64,000 bases of DNA from Spisula solida (GCA_947247005.1 OX365955.1:43689822-43753821); one strand, 5' to 3'; positions 46,301 to 58,100 are shown, numbered from the stretch's first letter. Program-made: numbers and translations. The notes: generated by a model from the letters alone, not told the origin.

Positions 46301-49300
46301 ATGGACTGCACTTTGTCGTCTGTATGGTGGATGTAGACTTTGTGGTTAGTATTAAACTCCACAGTTACCTTCTTTCTATTGAACCAAAATTTGAGAAGTC
46401 TTTCCGACACGTAGAAAAAGTAGATCCCTGCCATGACCGTCGTCATTTTCAGATGGTAATCAGGTACCGGTGAGTCGTCTGCTGTTAGATTCAGGGACTG
46501 TAATGAAGAAACAGAAGTCATAGCGACCTTGTATACACAGGGTGAATGGCGAGTTTATATACTGTATTAGATTGTATTTATGTTAGTCCAGAATCCAGTT
46601 AGTCATGTTTATATGATGAACCAAACTTTGGAGTATCCACAAAATGTTTTGGTACCAAAATGTTCAGGAGGATGTCCCCTCTCGGAATCTGTTGTATGAC
46701 ACTATGTCACCCTTGAACATTTTCCAAGATGACCGCCAAGATGTATATAGCTTGATTTGTGTTTAACACTATCATCATCATTGCGCAGTGAATTTGTACC
46801 TTGGTACAAGACGTGTACATTCAGCTTTTAGACAGCTGGGACTTGGGCAGTTCTTTTTCTCGTTCAGGTATGTGTTGGGCATTGTGTCGCCGTGTAGTTG
46901 TGGAGTGTGATATTTTTGTTTTCTGTGCTCGGTTGGTTAAGTTGAGTGCTGCTTTCCCTGTCCAACTTTCTATTATCTTTATGTAACTTGACCAATTCTG
47001 AGTGCGATAACCTACCTCAGGAATTAGGACAAGCATTCCTGTTGCTCCTAGCGTACCTACAGCCAATGCTACACAGAACATGAGGAGTCTTTGAAAGAAC
47101 CGATGCTTCATAAACGGAGTCATCAAACCACCAACATTAGCAACCCCACAAATGATGGCTACAAACCCAAAACCATATCCCCAAACTGAAATAGCAGCAT
47201 GTACGAGGTACGTAATCAAAAACACCACTTTAATCAATTAGTGCGGGTGCGTTGAAGTTTCACGTGTGCTTTTCAAAAGAGCAATATGTTGTGGATTTTA
47301 GTTAAAACATAGTTACTGCCGGCGGGTACAAACTACATAATATTATAGATACAATATGAATAACTTAAGTTCTAAGAAAGGTCACATAAATATTTTTCGC
47401 CGTTAAAGGCAGAGTAAGCTTGCAAATTTATAATGTTTTCTGATACCCGACAATTTTGTTGAACGTCATTGGTGAATTTTACATATGTCGCAAACTATTT
47501 TCAACTCTTGATATCCTTTTATATTGTATAATATTATTATACCATTACCAAATGATGGACTTGTAACTATTCTCATGTGATCTTGTCGAAGCGTCCACGG
47601 TGACGTAGATTGTGTTATGGCATATGGGATCGAACCCCCAAACGCATGCAGCTTAACTCATTACCATTGGAAATGAACATGGTACCAGTAACTCCCTTGT
47701 TAGACGCTCAGCAAACAAGGGAAACTGGCTTATGTTCTCTGATACCCTCGTAGCAATGGATAACATCAGGAATGAGGTGTCGAGAATGATTGATATAAGT
47801 TGAAAAGCTATTTCATAACTAACCTTAAATGAATAAGTATTAAACAACTCATGCCATTGAGAGTGACTCTTCAACAATAATACCAACTGTTTCATAATAT
47901 TGACAAACAAAATGGCGTAATGTAGCATACGTCGGCTGATTTTCATCACGATGTTATAAGAGTCAAACCTTTTCCTGGGGGTATTTTGACATGAACATGT
48001 TCTTCCTCTGCTGGTCCCTCGCCGGCACAAGCTGGACTGTACGCATGGTACACCAAGGAAGGGAACCAGTTCAAGACAGACAGGTCCTGGTCGCTGCTCG
48101 CATGATGGGTTAATAAACTCTGAACGTCTATGCACTACAAGAACATGTATATGTTAAGCCAACCCATAATGTGTAAATCACGTGACATAGGGGTTTGGTT
48201 TGGAGGCTTATATACTACTCAAAATTTGATAAGGGCCAAGAAATTTTAAATATTTTGCAAATTGAATAAAATTGACCGGTAGAATTTTCAAAAACATAAT
48301 ACTACATCTGCAACATTGTAACCCAATAAAGATTACTTCAAAATTTAATATCTAAGTGCTGATAAGCCCAACCCCATAAAAATGTTAGTGCTGTATTCAA
48401 GCTTCTGTAGTGACGGAATGCGGTCATTTTCTTGGCATTTTGGGTCTTACACGGTATGGTAATAAAAACGGGATACAAATTTCAATGTTAATCTAGCCAC
48501 TTTAGTCTCCGCTAATAGGGTTTATTATATCACTTACCTAGAAAACGACGTCATTTTGACCATGCGTATCAAATGCAAAACATCAAGCTTCGAACTTTAA
48601 AAGCAGATACGATGATATTTTGTTAATTTCACAACGATTTCTTCATCGGGTTTGTACATATACCCTTAGCAAAGTTTGAGTAGTATATAATGCAAGTGTT
48701 TTTGAGCTCAATAATACATCTTAAAGTTTTTCATTTCATGACCGGTATTTTAAAAGTTACCCCATTCAATTTAAACATTGATTTATAATTATGATCTTTA
48801 GGAAACATCCACCAGACGATTTGGTTGCGAAATATCCAATGGAACTTCCATATTGCATTAACTTTAAAATGCTGCATGTCAACCTCCAAAAGAATTTATT
48901 CGATGTTGCAAGCCAAACTCAGACAAATTAGCATCCGTGAGCTCTAAAACCAAACAGCAAACCATATAGCGCAGACAATCACTAAAACAACTGCTGCAAC
49001 GGAAAGGCGATTGAATAACTATGTCATAGAAAGGTATGGTACATGAAGAGTCTTCTATTTGAGAATAGTTCACGAGGATAGGGGCATAGTTTGAAATTTG
49101 TTTAGCGTTACCGGTTTCATGACATGGATCGGTGTTTGTTCTAATAGTAAAACGGAACTCGTCTTAACAAAGGAACAAAGTGCAATGTTCTAGAGGTTCA
49201 TCACAAGTATTTCGAGTAGGATTTTCCACACTTCTATCCTGGCAACGATTCCTCGAGTATGGTGTTTCATCAAGACTGAGCTTTAAGTCGTACCGATAAA

Positions 49301-49968
49301 CATACCATTTAGTACCCTTAGAAATAGTATGTGAAGGATATTACACCCGAAGAGAAAATCAAGAAACTCTAGATGCTGCAACTATAGACTTTGGAAATAT
49401 TGGGAACGTTGAAATGCCGCTATAGAAGAGACATATAAACATCATCGATATAATCGTGTGACCTCCAAACGTCCAAAACAATGCCGTCTACAAAATGGTT
49501 GATTTTGGTTCTTGTCATATTTCAAATACAATAAATTTTGAATAAACAGTGAATATATTATCATTTACGGTGGAATAGACGAAGTTCTATTGAATCGTGC
49601 TTGTATGAAAAGACAGTTCAGTACAGTTCAAATGATGCAGGGCCAACTATTGTTATCGCTTCTGAGTTTAACTTTGATGGTGTACTTTGATATGATAGAA
49701 TAGTACATACGTTTTCCTTGAGCAGTCTGTTGCAATTTGTTGTATTGTCCAGCGATGCGCATGCGTCTACTACCTCTTTACTGAATTCAATGTCTTCCCG
49801 GACTACTTTATGAAGCAATTCAAACACATATTCCTCCGCTGTTAAATTCTTATTAACGATATCTTCTATAAAGTTTGCTTCGATCGCTTTATTTATGTTG
49901 CCAATAAGTGTTGTGTTTACAGACACAAAACACACCACAAGAACAAATGAATATATGTAACTGTCCAT
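40162..49968 (-). CDS. SLC39A8/SLC39A14-like: ZIP-family metal ion transporter, SLC39A8/SLC39A14-like (8 exons, 454 aa)
   Basis: Complete gene on the minus strand; exons in order 49968-49711, 48134-47969, 47185-47016, 46497-46369, 45597-45462, 44931-44764, 43569-43382 and 40311-40162. Every junction is GT-AG and in phase; the total is 1365 bp. Order: signal peptide, cysteine-containing ectodomain (about residues 20-142), TM1-3, an acidic loop without a His cluster (about 45 aa), TM4 with HNFVDG, TM5 with EELPHELGD, TM6-8. The first residue of the TM5 motif is Glu where most LIV-1 ZIPs have His; EExPHExGD is the known hallmark of ZIP8 and ZIP14, plasma-membrane/endosomal importers of Zn, Mn, Fe and Cd with bicarbonate. 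Length (454) matches ZIP8 (about 460). ZIP8 and ZIP14 cannot be told apart here. Introns hold a SINE, MITEs and, in the last, an E-box-rich minisatellite. Confidence 0.88.
40806..41590. repeat. 33/34-bp minisatellite with 22 CACGTG E-boxes (last intron of the ZIP gene)
   Basis: Unit CGACGAGGTTTGTACCTCAC then GTGACCATCCATGG. I count 22 CACGTG cores, most as TCACGTGACC, the core of the CLEAR/M-box site bound by MiT/TFE factors and a general USF/MYC-type E-box. A lone related unit lies at 40418-40455. Confidence 0.92.
41591..42718. other. Last ZIP intron, unassigned part
   Basis: Short frames only. Contains an imperfect hairpin around 41815-41855 (CCAGAGTATTCTTCGTCCG and its partial complement). 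No alternative exon with splice signals seen. Confidence 0.35.
42719..42828. mobile_element. Hairpin element, 47-bp arms, 15-bp loop
   Basis: CTTCGAGAGTGACAGTAAAA through AAAGTACTGTTAC, then the complement from GTAACAGTACTTTCC to CCCTCGAAG. Related words (AAAAAAGTACTGTC) recur at 43125-43170. In the last ZIP intron. Confidence 0.7.
43382..43569 (-). CDS. SLC39A8/SLC39A14-like: ZIP gene exon 7: TM5 end to TM7
   Basis: Acceptor TTGTAG before 43569, donor ATG|GTGAGT after 43382; 188 bp. The first codon, completed across the junction, finishes HELGD. Then DIAILLHTGLSMKRSLCYNF, TM6, and TM7 AIAGGMFVYISLVDM, all typical of ZIP8/14. Confidence 0.9.
43752..43853. repeat. 31-bp tandem repeat, 3 copies
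   Basis: Unit CCGAATTACTACGCGTTTAC then AACATTTTCAG. Lies in intron 6 of the ZIP gene, 190 bp from the acceptor of exon 7. Confidence 0.85.
44764..44931 (-). CDS. SLC39A8/SLC39A14-like: ZIP gene exon 6: TM4-TM5 metal site
   Basis: Acceptor TTCCAG before 44931, donor TTAG|GTAAAT after 44764; 168 bp. Encodes THGKKVTTIALMILVGDAL, HNFVDGIAIGAAFT (TM4) and CEELPHELG (TM5). The His, Asn, Asp and Glu residues of these two helices form the binuclear metal site in ZIP proteins. Confidence 0.92.
45085..45212. repeat. Inverted repeat in ZIP intron 5
   Basis: ATAAATAATAACAAC and CGTTCAAATTTT are answered by AAAATTGAACG and GTTATCATTTAT. Imperfect arms. Confidence 0.45.
45462..45597 (-). CDS. SLC39A8/SLC39A14-like: ZIP gene exon 5: cytoplasmic TM3-TM4 loop
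   Basis: Acceptor GAATAG before 45597, donor CAAA|GTACGG after 45462; 136 bp, phase 0 to 1. Reads DTHKDILVEENTNRQIGEKG, then an acidic MEEAKTMLQEDADVEQ. No His-rich metal-binding run, unlike many LIV-1 ZIPs. Assigned by phase and position; the sequence itself is not conserved, so confidence is lower. Confidence 0.65.
46369..46497 (-). CDS. SLC39A8/SLC39A14-like: ZIP gene exon 4: TM3
   Basis: Acceptor ATTACAG before 46497, donor AAG|GTAACT after 46369; 43 codons. Reads SLNLTADDSPVPDYHL, then TM3 ending YVSERLLKFWFNRKK. The frame stays open past the donor, so a longer exon is possible, but only this donor gives a standard consensus and phase-0 joining. Confidence 0.78.
46815..46990 (+). repeat. 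Dispersed repeat R3, copy 5 (intron 3 of the ZIP gene)
   Basis: TTCAGCTTTTAGACAGCTGG, TTTTCTGTGCTCGGTTGGTT and GAGTGCTGCTTTCCCTGTCC in order. Confidence 0.55.
47016..47185 (-). CDS. SLC39A8/SLC39A14-like: ZIP gene exon 3: TM1-TM2
   Basis: Acceptor TTTCAG before 47185, donor GAG|GTAGGT after 47016; 170 bp. Begins VWGYGFGFVAIICG (TM1), loop with TPFMKHRFFQRLL, then TM2 ALAVGTLGATGMLVLIPE. VWGYG and the L-I-P-E end are landmarks of SLC39A8/14. Confidence 0.88.
47585..47815 (+). mobile_element. tRNA-derived SINE, family S2, copy 2 (intron 2 of the ZIP gene)
   Basis: B-box-like GGGATCGAACCCCC near 47627, then CATGGTACCA, AAGGGAAACTGGCTTATG and ATAACATCAGGAATGAGGTG, matching 34670-34795. It is antisense to the ZIP gene. 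Confidence 0.68.
47969..48134 (-). CDS. SLC39A8/SLC39A14-like: ZIP gene exon 2: ectodomain
   Basis: Acceptor TTGTAG before 48134, donor AAAG|GTTTGA after 47969, 166 bp. Reads CIDVQSLLTHHASSDQDLSV, then LNWFPSLVYHAYSPACAGEG and an acidic tail. PSLVYHAYSPAC aligns with the conserved ectodomain end of ZIP4/8/12/14 (a P-x-L-V/L-Y core followed by a Cys). A longer open frame overlaps in another phase and is not coding. Confidence 0.78.
48211..48688. mobile_element. TATACTACTCAAA MITE, copy 1 (intron 1 of the ZIP gene)
   Basis: Ends TATACTACTCAAAATTTG and CAAAGTTTGAGTAGTATA. TA at both tips is consistent with a Tc1/mariner-type target. Confidence 0.7.
49711..49968 (-). CDS. SLC39A8/SLC39A14-like: ZIP gene exon 1: signal peptide and N-terminal ectodomain
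   Basis: ATG at 49968; 86 codons, donor GTATGT at 49710, phase 0. Hydrophobic signal (MDSYIYSFVLVVCFVSVN), then ectodomain with NLT and NTT glycosylation sequons and two cysteines near the end. The open frame runs on into the intron to 49618, but the donor and the phase-0 acceptor of exon 2 set the end. Confidence 0.8.
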
Positions 49969-50043
49969 GATAATACAATAAGATGGAACTGACGACTGGG
50001 CTTATTGTTCTCTGGATGAATGAATAGATTGAAACATACCCAC

Positions 50044-50056
50044 TATATAAATATAT
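50044..50056 (-). promoter_or_regulatory. Candidate TATA box of the ZIP gene
   Basis: Minus-strand TATATTTATATAG, about 80 bp upstream of the ATG at 49968. The only TATA-like run in the near upstream; the start site is unknown. Confidence 0.35.
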
Positions 50057-51292
50057 GCATACATTTTTCTTCATGAGTCAGTCACGTTTACATAATGTGC
50101 TTTGCATTAAGTTTAAAATAAGATTCATACTCATGTTTTATAAAAAATATGTACGTGCGAATGTTAATGTGTGTCATGTTTTCAGTCCAAAACAATGTCA
50201 AGTACTTGGTTGGGGTAACAGTAACGTCTGCTCCCAAATCAATTTGATTATTGATGTTAGCCTTCTAGTATTCCAAGTTGCTACATTGCTTTTTAACATT
50301 ATGCATTATGACAATTGTATCAGCAAATGATAAAGTAATTACATATACGTCTAAATGTACTCGCAAAGATCTTACGAACATACATTATTTCACAATGAAA
50401 CTCTGTACGTGTGTTATCTGCATTTCTACAGATTAGTACTGATTCATCTATAGGCTATATGTAGGTACATAATTTGCTCTATAGTGTACATTAATTTATC
50501 CCTCTAATTCGAGTAAATATATTACGAGCATCCGGTCTAATGCGAGCGCAGGTATCGGTCCACTCAACAATTTTCAACGATATAGGTCTTTTGCGGCGAA
50601 AAAAATCGTCTAAAATGAAGATTTCTCAGTATTTACTGCACCTACAAGTATGAGGTTTTGCACGAGTGAATGAAATGTAACTACCTAATATACAATTAAA
50701 TCTAAGCAACATCGGGCATGTGTGAAAAAAGTTTTGTTCATAAGTTCTATGTAAAATATTTGTAGTTTACAGTGAAACTTCATGTTAGAAGACTCGATAC
50801 ACACAACAGCCAATTGTATGGTCATGTGACACGTCTAACGGTAGATTTACGTATTTATAACCTATTTAATATAATAGCATATACGAGGCCCGTCTGTGCA
50901 TCTGTACTGTCTGTGTGTATTATATTTTCGTGTCTAAACGTAATCAAAGCACTGAAAGTACTCATGTGTGGCGTACTGATGCCATTAAATCCAATATCGA
51001 ATCCAGGTTGTATCATAATTTTATGTCACAGTTCTGATAAGCCCACCCTTACTCAAACATTTGTGCTGCTAAAGACACCAAGAGAACCAGCAGTTACCTG
51101 GAACTTACTTAAGTAACTATGCTGAGCATCAATGAAGGGATATTTACAAATACCATTTTTAACGACTTGGAGAATTCGACCAGTGTCTAGATAAGTGACT
51201 GTTTATTCTCCGTATGACCACGCATGTTAATTAAATGTATATGACACTCTATATTAACGTATGTAAAAGGGGTAAACATGGTGTCGCTCACA
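50057..51292. other. Region upstream of the ZIP gene; no gene recognised
   Basis: A 114-codon frame at 50772-51116 (+) has no recognisable domain and no splice context, so it is not called. May hold ZIP regulatory sequence. Confidence 0.35.
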
Positions 51293-51702
51293 CATATCGA
51301 TCGGCCGATTAATGCTTTAAAAACAAGTTTTACATTTTATAAAACCTTAAAGTATTAGCTTTTAAAACAAGCTTTAATGAACAAAATTGATCGAATATTA
51401 AATTAATAATTGATGATTTTCGACCGTTGATTGAATTTTTATTTGGTATAAAACGGGATATTGTAAACTTACTTTTACGCGGAAATGGATTCTTACTCGT
51501 TGCCGTGGATTTAATAATTAGGGTATCGTGTTGAATGTTGTCTAAAAGAGAGACATATATCTCTGCTTCAATACAAGCTTTAAATATTCAAAATCGGATA
51601 ATAGATACGAAAATTATGAGGTCTTATATAAAGCAGGGTAGAAATTGACTAGTGCGTTTAACGCTTACCGCGGTAAAATTGTTAATCGGCCGATCGATAT
51701 GT
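51293..51702. mobile_element. Inverted-repeat element with ATCGATCGGCCGATTAA ends
   Basis: ATATCGATCGGCCGATTAAT at the left, TTAATCGGCCGATCGATATG at the right, 410 bp. The ends are themselves nearly palindromic. Confidence 0.65.
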
Positions 51703-51734
51703 ACGTAGAACTATTTCAGTTCCCCCCACCAGCT

Positions 51735-52205
51735 ATATATGGCCTAAGGCTACAGTTATTTTTGCTCTATGTTCTATATAAACGTTTGTCATGATGGGAC
51801 AATTAATCTATAATTCAGCTGAAAATTCTTACTTGAATCCTGTAGAACTAACATAGAGACAAAATTCTGACCAAAAAAACAGGCACCATAACCTGCTTGT
51901 TTAAAAGTTATTGTTTATCAATCGGCGTACCCCTGCGCCATGTGTACTATTCGGCTCATTTTCACCAATAGACGACTGTACACAAACCACTGATATATAA
52001 AATCTGGCATTCAGATTTTATTAAAAATCCTATTTTCTACTTATTTTACATGTTCTTTATCTAAAATGCACATTACATGCATAGTGATCATTCAACTTTC
52101 AACCAATACTCACCATCAAACAGGGGAACTATTTTCTGTGTAGGCACTTCCGTATTTACGTAACGAGAGCCTATTTACTGTAGTCTTAGGCCATATTGCA
52201 TCAAT
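51735..52205. mobile_element. Inverted-repeat element with TATGGCCTAAGGCTACAGT ends
   Basis: ATATGGCCTAAGGCTACAGT at the left is answered by ACTGTAGTCTTAGGCCATAT at the right. Confidence 0.6.
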
Positions 52206-53652
52206 GTTTGTATACAACATAATTAGGTCATCGTCTGCAATGTGCAGCGGCGGAGTGATTTACATACGTTACAGTATACGATTGAAAACCGTGGGAACTA
52301 TTTTAGATTCCCGCCACCAGTGAGAACATTCTTTGGTAGTAGAAATATAGTCCGTTGCGGAATGATTTGCTATAAATATCATCTAAAAAAAAAGTCTGAT
52401 ATAATTGTTGGTCTTAATATAAGTAAATGTTGGTAATGTAAACAAATCAGGTCCAATGATACGTGTAACCTGTGTTGCATGCTTGTAATATTGATTAAAT
52501 CATAGAACTATTTATTTGCCGAGGCCTAATGCGTTAAATTGGTCGTAAGCTGAAAAGTGGTAATATCATTGTGTGGCGTTACGCCACACAAAAATGGCTT
52601 GCGTCTAGCAGCCTCCTTCTCGAACTATAAAAACACGGATTTTACATCACCTTTAAACGATTTTGACTGCTTAATATTAGGCATTCTTCAAACATGTGAA
52701 TGTCGATTTCAAACCAATACTTTAGTATATACATAGCTTTTGTATCTTAGTAAACAAGGGTTTGGTTTACACTGGGTTTACACCTAAATAAATCGACTTG
52801 TGTGGGCCTCATAAATTTCGCTTTCATCACAGCAATGTTAATTTCGCTGATCGCGGATTATAACAGTTAAAAAATGACAGTAAAGCATCAATGGAATACC
52901 AGATTACCTCCCTGCGTTAAAGTGTTTAAGTTCAAGAAATATCAAGATACAATAAAGAATAAACTTGTTTAAATAAGTAATTAAAAATTATGAAATTTGA
53001 AATGGGAGTAGGTAGAATGTAATTATGGTTCTAGGTAAATTTTTATCCACATCTGATGAATAGATTTTTTAACAATTCAAAATTTAGACGATTGTTTTCG
53101 CTGCAAACGGGCTATAATTAGTTACTTTTGATCTCGAGGCGATCATCCGAGCGAAGTTTCACACCTCAGGAAAAATGTCAGATTTAGTAATCTTGTTGCT
53201 GTCCGTAATTTTCACACATCGTGATAATCACATTTTATGACAGTAGCGTAATCCCTAACACTCGATTCGGTACATTAAACACGAGGTAGAATTTTTTTAT
53301 TAATGAGCCTGATTTAAACAAAACATGCATTTAGGAACAAGTTCAATAGACAACAATTGGGAACTTTAACAAATACGAAAACTAGAATTATTAAATGTAG
53401 GCTACCATCGTTGCTTCGAACGTATTGACTCGCACAGACTTTTAATTATCATAAGATAAACCGACGTACATGTAGAATCTTAAATATTTAGGCGGCGTTC
53501 GTTATAAATCTGCAAGTTAAAATCAAGTCAAAATCCTTTTCGATTCCGTATTTCATGACAACCTGCGAATGTAGGCTAACGTACAATTTTATGTGTCCGA
53601 TACAGAATAAGTGAAGAAAATCAAGTCCGCGATTTAATCCAATTCTTATCAA
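52206..53652. other. Intergenic; one perfect short palindrome
   Basis: TGTGTGGCGTTACGCCACACA at 52571-52591 is a perfect hairpin. Otherwise no gene or repeated element recognised. Confidence 0.4.
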
Positions 53653-53806
53653 ACCCACAGGTAACTGTATCATTAATAAACAGTACCTAAAAAAAAAAAA
53701 TTTTTTTTTGGTTAAATTTAGAATTCTTATACAAGGTATATTTCCCGATAATATAATATATATTTTTTTAGGTACTGTTTATTAATGATACAGTTACCTG
53801 TGATCA
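53653..53806. mobile_element. Inverted-repeat element; a fragment at 20862-20892
   Basis: CACAGGTAACTGTATCATTA then ATAAACAGTACCTAAAAAAA, complemented at 53766-53806. The word TTTATTAATGATACAGTTAC also occurs at 20866-20885, just upstream of exon 3 of inhibitor gene 1. Confidence 0.6.
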
Positions 53807-54557
53807 AACCAACACTGAAGAAACAAAAAATCGTCGACTTTGTAAAGTACAAACTAAATCACCATTATGCGCGGATTAGCGAATTCATACCGCGGTATGG
53901 AACCCTGACGTAACACTTATCATAAATCTGCCGCCAATTTCTTTGAAGTGATGTCCCAAAGTGTCGCGCGCGTTTCAACTGGAAACCACAGGGATATAAC
54001 TCATTCAGCTGAACATCATGCCCTAAATAAATTATCGTAGATAATACAGTGCATGTTTTTTACTCAATGAGACGTATCCCTGTGCTGGAAACTGGATCGA
54101 CTTTGCATCAGGGTTTTATTTTATCACGTCATCTGATCGGTTTGAAGAAATAGGTTTGAATGTTGAGATAGTTTTTGTGCGTGGGTGTTTGTTCACACAT
54201 TGTAGGATCTATCGTGCGCTTTGGGTAATGGTATTTTTGGCCGATGTGAACTTTTATTACAACCGTTAAATGGAGTTTGATATTTAACTTAAAGTATTCA
54301 TTACGACTTTCATATGCAATTTGTTGAATTCGGCAAATGTCCATACGATTCCAATTGCGTATAGACTTGATAAACAATGGCAATATTCGTTGTTTCAACC
54401 AAATACATGTTTCAAACGTCTTTTCATTATAAACACATTTACACTTAGTCATAACAACAATTCATCATAGATTTCGGATATTTCGAGCACCTGGCTTAAC
54501 TCGAGCATTTGGCTAGTCTCAATGGGTCCTCGAGGGAACGAGGTTTTACTGTATTTA
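53807..54557. other. Intergenic, flank of the LINE
   Basis: A 107-codon minus-strand frame at 54129-54452 has no recognised domain. GAGCACCTGGCTTAACTCGA to GGTTTTACTGTAT at 54486-54554 looks like the end of a DNA transposon. Confidence 0.3.
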
Positions 54558-55102
54558 TATAATAATAACAATAATAATAATAATAATAACTTTATTTAAA
54601 GAAGATGACACATTAAGATCATACAAATTATACAAAAATGATTATCTTTTTTACACTAAACAAAAAATAAAAAAGCAACATGAGAGTATAATATCGCAAG
54701 TACATGGTAAAGAACAAAACACATTCAGTATTGCCGTTATCGTATGCTCTTGTGTACTGTAATACAATATGAATTATACATATACTAATATACAGTATAG
54801 TTTATTTCCAAATCCAGAAGGTCGTAGACCCATGAGGACAACATATTTACATACTACGATCATAGTGGCAAATGTACAGTTATCAATACAAAACATATAT
54901 ACATGCATAAATGTACCCTTACACGCACACACTCACGCACACACACTCACACGAATGCCCACACGCATAAATACTTCTAACACACCATTTTTTACACTGC
55001 TAATGAAAAGGATGATATATGACTACTGAATTATAAATATGGAACATAATACAAGACAACAAAAACAATGCAAATGTTTTGTATAGATAAATAATAGCCT
55101 AG

Positions 55103-58100
55103 TTAATCATTATAGTATACAGTGTTGCGTTTATTGAATGCTTTATATACAAACAAACCTAAATTCTTTAACAATGTTTTATTGTTTGTGTTTAACAATT
55201 CAATAAATTTAAACATGTTTGGTCGTACTCTATAATAAGTAGGTATATATCTATTACGAAATTCGTTATATAGCGGACACTGTAAAACAAAATGCATTTC
55301 ATCTTCTAAAGAATTACATCTGATACATTTTCTCTCATCAAATGGAACGATATTTGGGTTAGCCCATCTACCAGTTTCAACATACAGTCTATGGGAAGCT
55401 ACTCTAAGTTTTGACAGGACAATGCGATATTTAGACAAATCAAGGATATCAAGATATTGTTGAAAAGAGAAAGAAACGTTTAAGTATTTATATAAACTAG
55501 CTCTACTTGACTCTTGTAGCCTACCATTCCATTTTTGAATAAACTGATCTTTTAGCCTTTGTTTGATTAATGAGAGAAATAATTTATCATTACCCACATT
55601 TTCAAATAACCATACATCATGAAAACCTAATGTACATAACAAATCTCTTAACCTAGAGCACCAATTTACACGATTACGTTCCATGTCAGATTTCAACATT
55701 AAATATGCTTTCTTTATTAACTTTTCTTCGGATGTGTATAATATTTTAATCCAGAATTTTATTATATCAAAATACCTCATGGTTTGATAAGATATTCGAC
55801 CTAATTCTCCATAAATAAAATCGTTCTGTGTACATTTTTTAACACCCAATAATCTCTTACAAAATTGCATATGTACTATCTCGATATTTTTGCCTGCGTT
55901 GAATCCCCAGACCTCACTACCATACTTAAAAATTGGAGAGATGAGCTTGTCAAAAAGGTCAAGATTATGTTTTACAGATATGTTTGAAAATTTATACAGA
56001 TGTTTGTTCATTACAAAAATAGCTTTCATAGCTTGACCACTAAGTGTATTTTGTGCTTCTTCAAAAGACCCACCAGTCGTAAAAACAATACCTAGGTAAT
56101 TAAATTTATTCACTATTTCAACTTCATGGTTGTTATAATAAAATTTTAAATTATCTGCAATCCTACCACCTTTCTTAAATATAAGAATTTTGGTTTTATT
56201 TATGTTTACTACAAGTTTCCATGTTTCGCAATAATTAAATAATTTATCTAAACCGGATTGTAATTCTACGGCAGTATTCGCAAATATGACGATGTCGTCT
56301 GCGTATAATAAGATAAATACTTTAAACATGTGAATATCAATACCTTCTAATCCAGAAGAAAGAAAAACGTCCTCAATATCATTTATAAACATTGAAAATA
56401 AAAACGGAGATAAGCACTCGCCTTGTCGGACACCTAGCGAGCAGAAATATTCGTCACTCAGTTGATTTCCAAGATGTTTGACCCTAGTTTTAACCGTAGT
56501 GTACATGGAACGAATAATATTTAATATTTTACCCCGCAATCCCAGCCTAATTAGTTTAGACCATAAGTTTTCCCTGACAACATAATCAAAAGCCTTCGTA
56601 AAATCAACAAAAGCACAGAACAACATTTTACCAGAGTTAAGGATGTGAGAAATAACATTGTGTAGTACAAAAATATTGTCAGTAGTACCCATTTTAGCCC
56701 TGAAACCTGCTTGTGCTTCTATGTAAACTTGATAATTTTCTGCCCAGTCAGACAGTCTATTGTTTAAAACGCGAGAGAATAGTTTACCAAGTGTACTTAG
56801 TAGAGTTATGCCCCTATAATTGTTGACGTCATTTGTGCTACCCTTCTTATGCAACGGTATAACAAAACCAGTTGACCACATCTCAGGAAAGTAACCACTT
56901 TCAAATACTTTATTAAAAAGACTAAGTATAAAAGGCGCCAAAACACCATTTCCGTCTATAAAAAACTCATTAAGGTACTTATCCGGCCCACCGCTTTTAT
57001 TTGACTTCAGCTGTTTAATAGCTTTTAAAATTTCATTTTGAGACATGAGTACATTTAATTCCTCAAACATTATATTAAACTCCGAATTTTCATATCTTTC
57101 AATGAAATGTAACACGTCATTGTCAGGAGCAAAAAATGGATCACCTGGGTTGTTTACACTGTTGAAATATTGTTTAAAGGTATCAGTTGAAATATTATTT
57201 TGTTTAATACCAGCACATGTTTTGAACATATTCCAATACAATTTGGCATTTTTGTATCTAGCATTAACTAATTTATTAGTCTGAGTAACATCAAACTCCG
57301 TTTTACATTTACGTACACATTGTCTATAAGCGGATCTAGCATTCACCATAGAAATACGGTTTACATCTGACTTATCACGCCTATACATATTCAACAGTCT
57401 GTAAAAACACCTACGTTTATCTTCACATTCAGAATTAAACCACTTATTGTCGGTTTTGTTTTCGGTATTACAATTATCTCTAGATTCAAAATCATATATA
57501 AAAGATTCAGGGACAGTAACGTCTATTATGTCAGCAAATTCTGAAAGGCATGCATCGATATCATGAGATGTCTCCGCATCACAGACATGTGTATTGAACA
57601 CATTGAGTTTACCCAATACATCATCGCTTGATAAATTATCTAAAAATAAATGTTTATCTTCATTTCTCCATATATATTTAGAAGAAAGTACATTTGTATC
57701 GCAATCATTTTGTTGAGCGCAACTAGAAACATTAGAAGTAAAAGTGAAAGCAAAATTTATCATACAATGATCAGATAAAATATTCGGGTCATGTACCTTA
57801 AAACAATCAACAAATGGAAATAAATTTTGCGAGGCGATAACATAATCAACCACGCTTGACCCTCTACTACCCACGTATGTATATTTGCCCGCCTTGTCAT
57901 CACAACACCGACCATTCATAATGCGCAGACCAGTCTGCTTACATAAATCTAATAACATGCGTCCGTTATTATTGACTCTGCCTTTATCTTGAGAATTACG
58001 ATCGATACACACATCAGAAATATAACAATCAGGTAAAATATCAACATGAGTTACATCATCAAGTTGCACATAGTCCGGATAATCGGAAGTATGAGAATTT

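Noticed and set aside
46060..46368. Extension of ZIP exon 4 in the open frame (VEFNTNHKVYIHH and on)
   Set aside because: AAG|GTAACT at 46369 is the best donor and gives a correct phase; the extension has no similarity to ZIP loops. Kept as a minor possibility only.
46204..46473. 89-codon plus-strand frame opposite ZIP exon 4
   Set aside because: Antisense shadow of the exon and its flanking intron.
47653..48135. 160-codon minus-strand frame over ZIP exon 2
   Set aside because: A different phase of the same strand reads the conserved ZIP ectodomain and joins in phase to both neighbours; the long frame is a shadow.
50772..51116. 114-codon plus-strand frame upstream of the ZIP gene
   Set aside because: No domain, no splice or promoter context, and composition like surrounding noncoding DNA.
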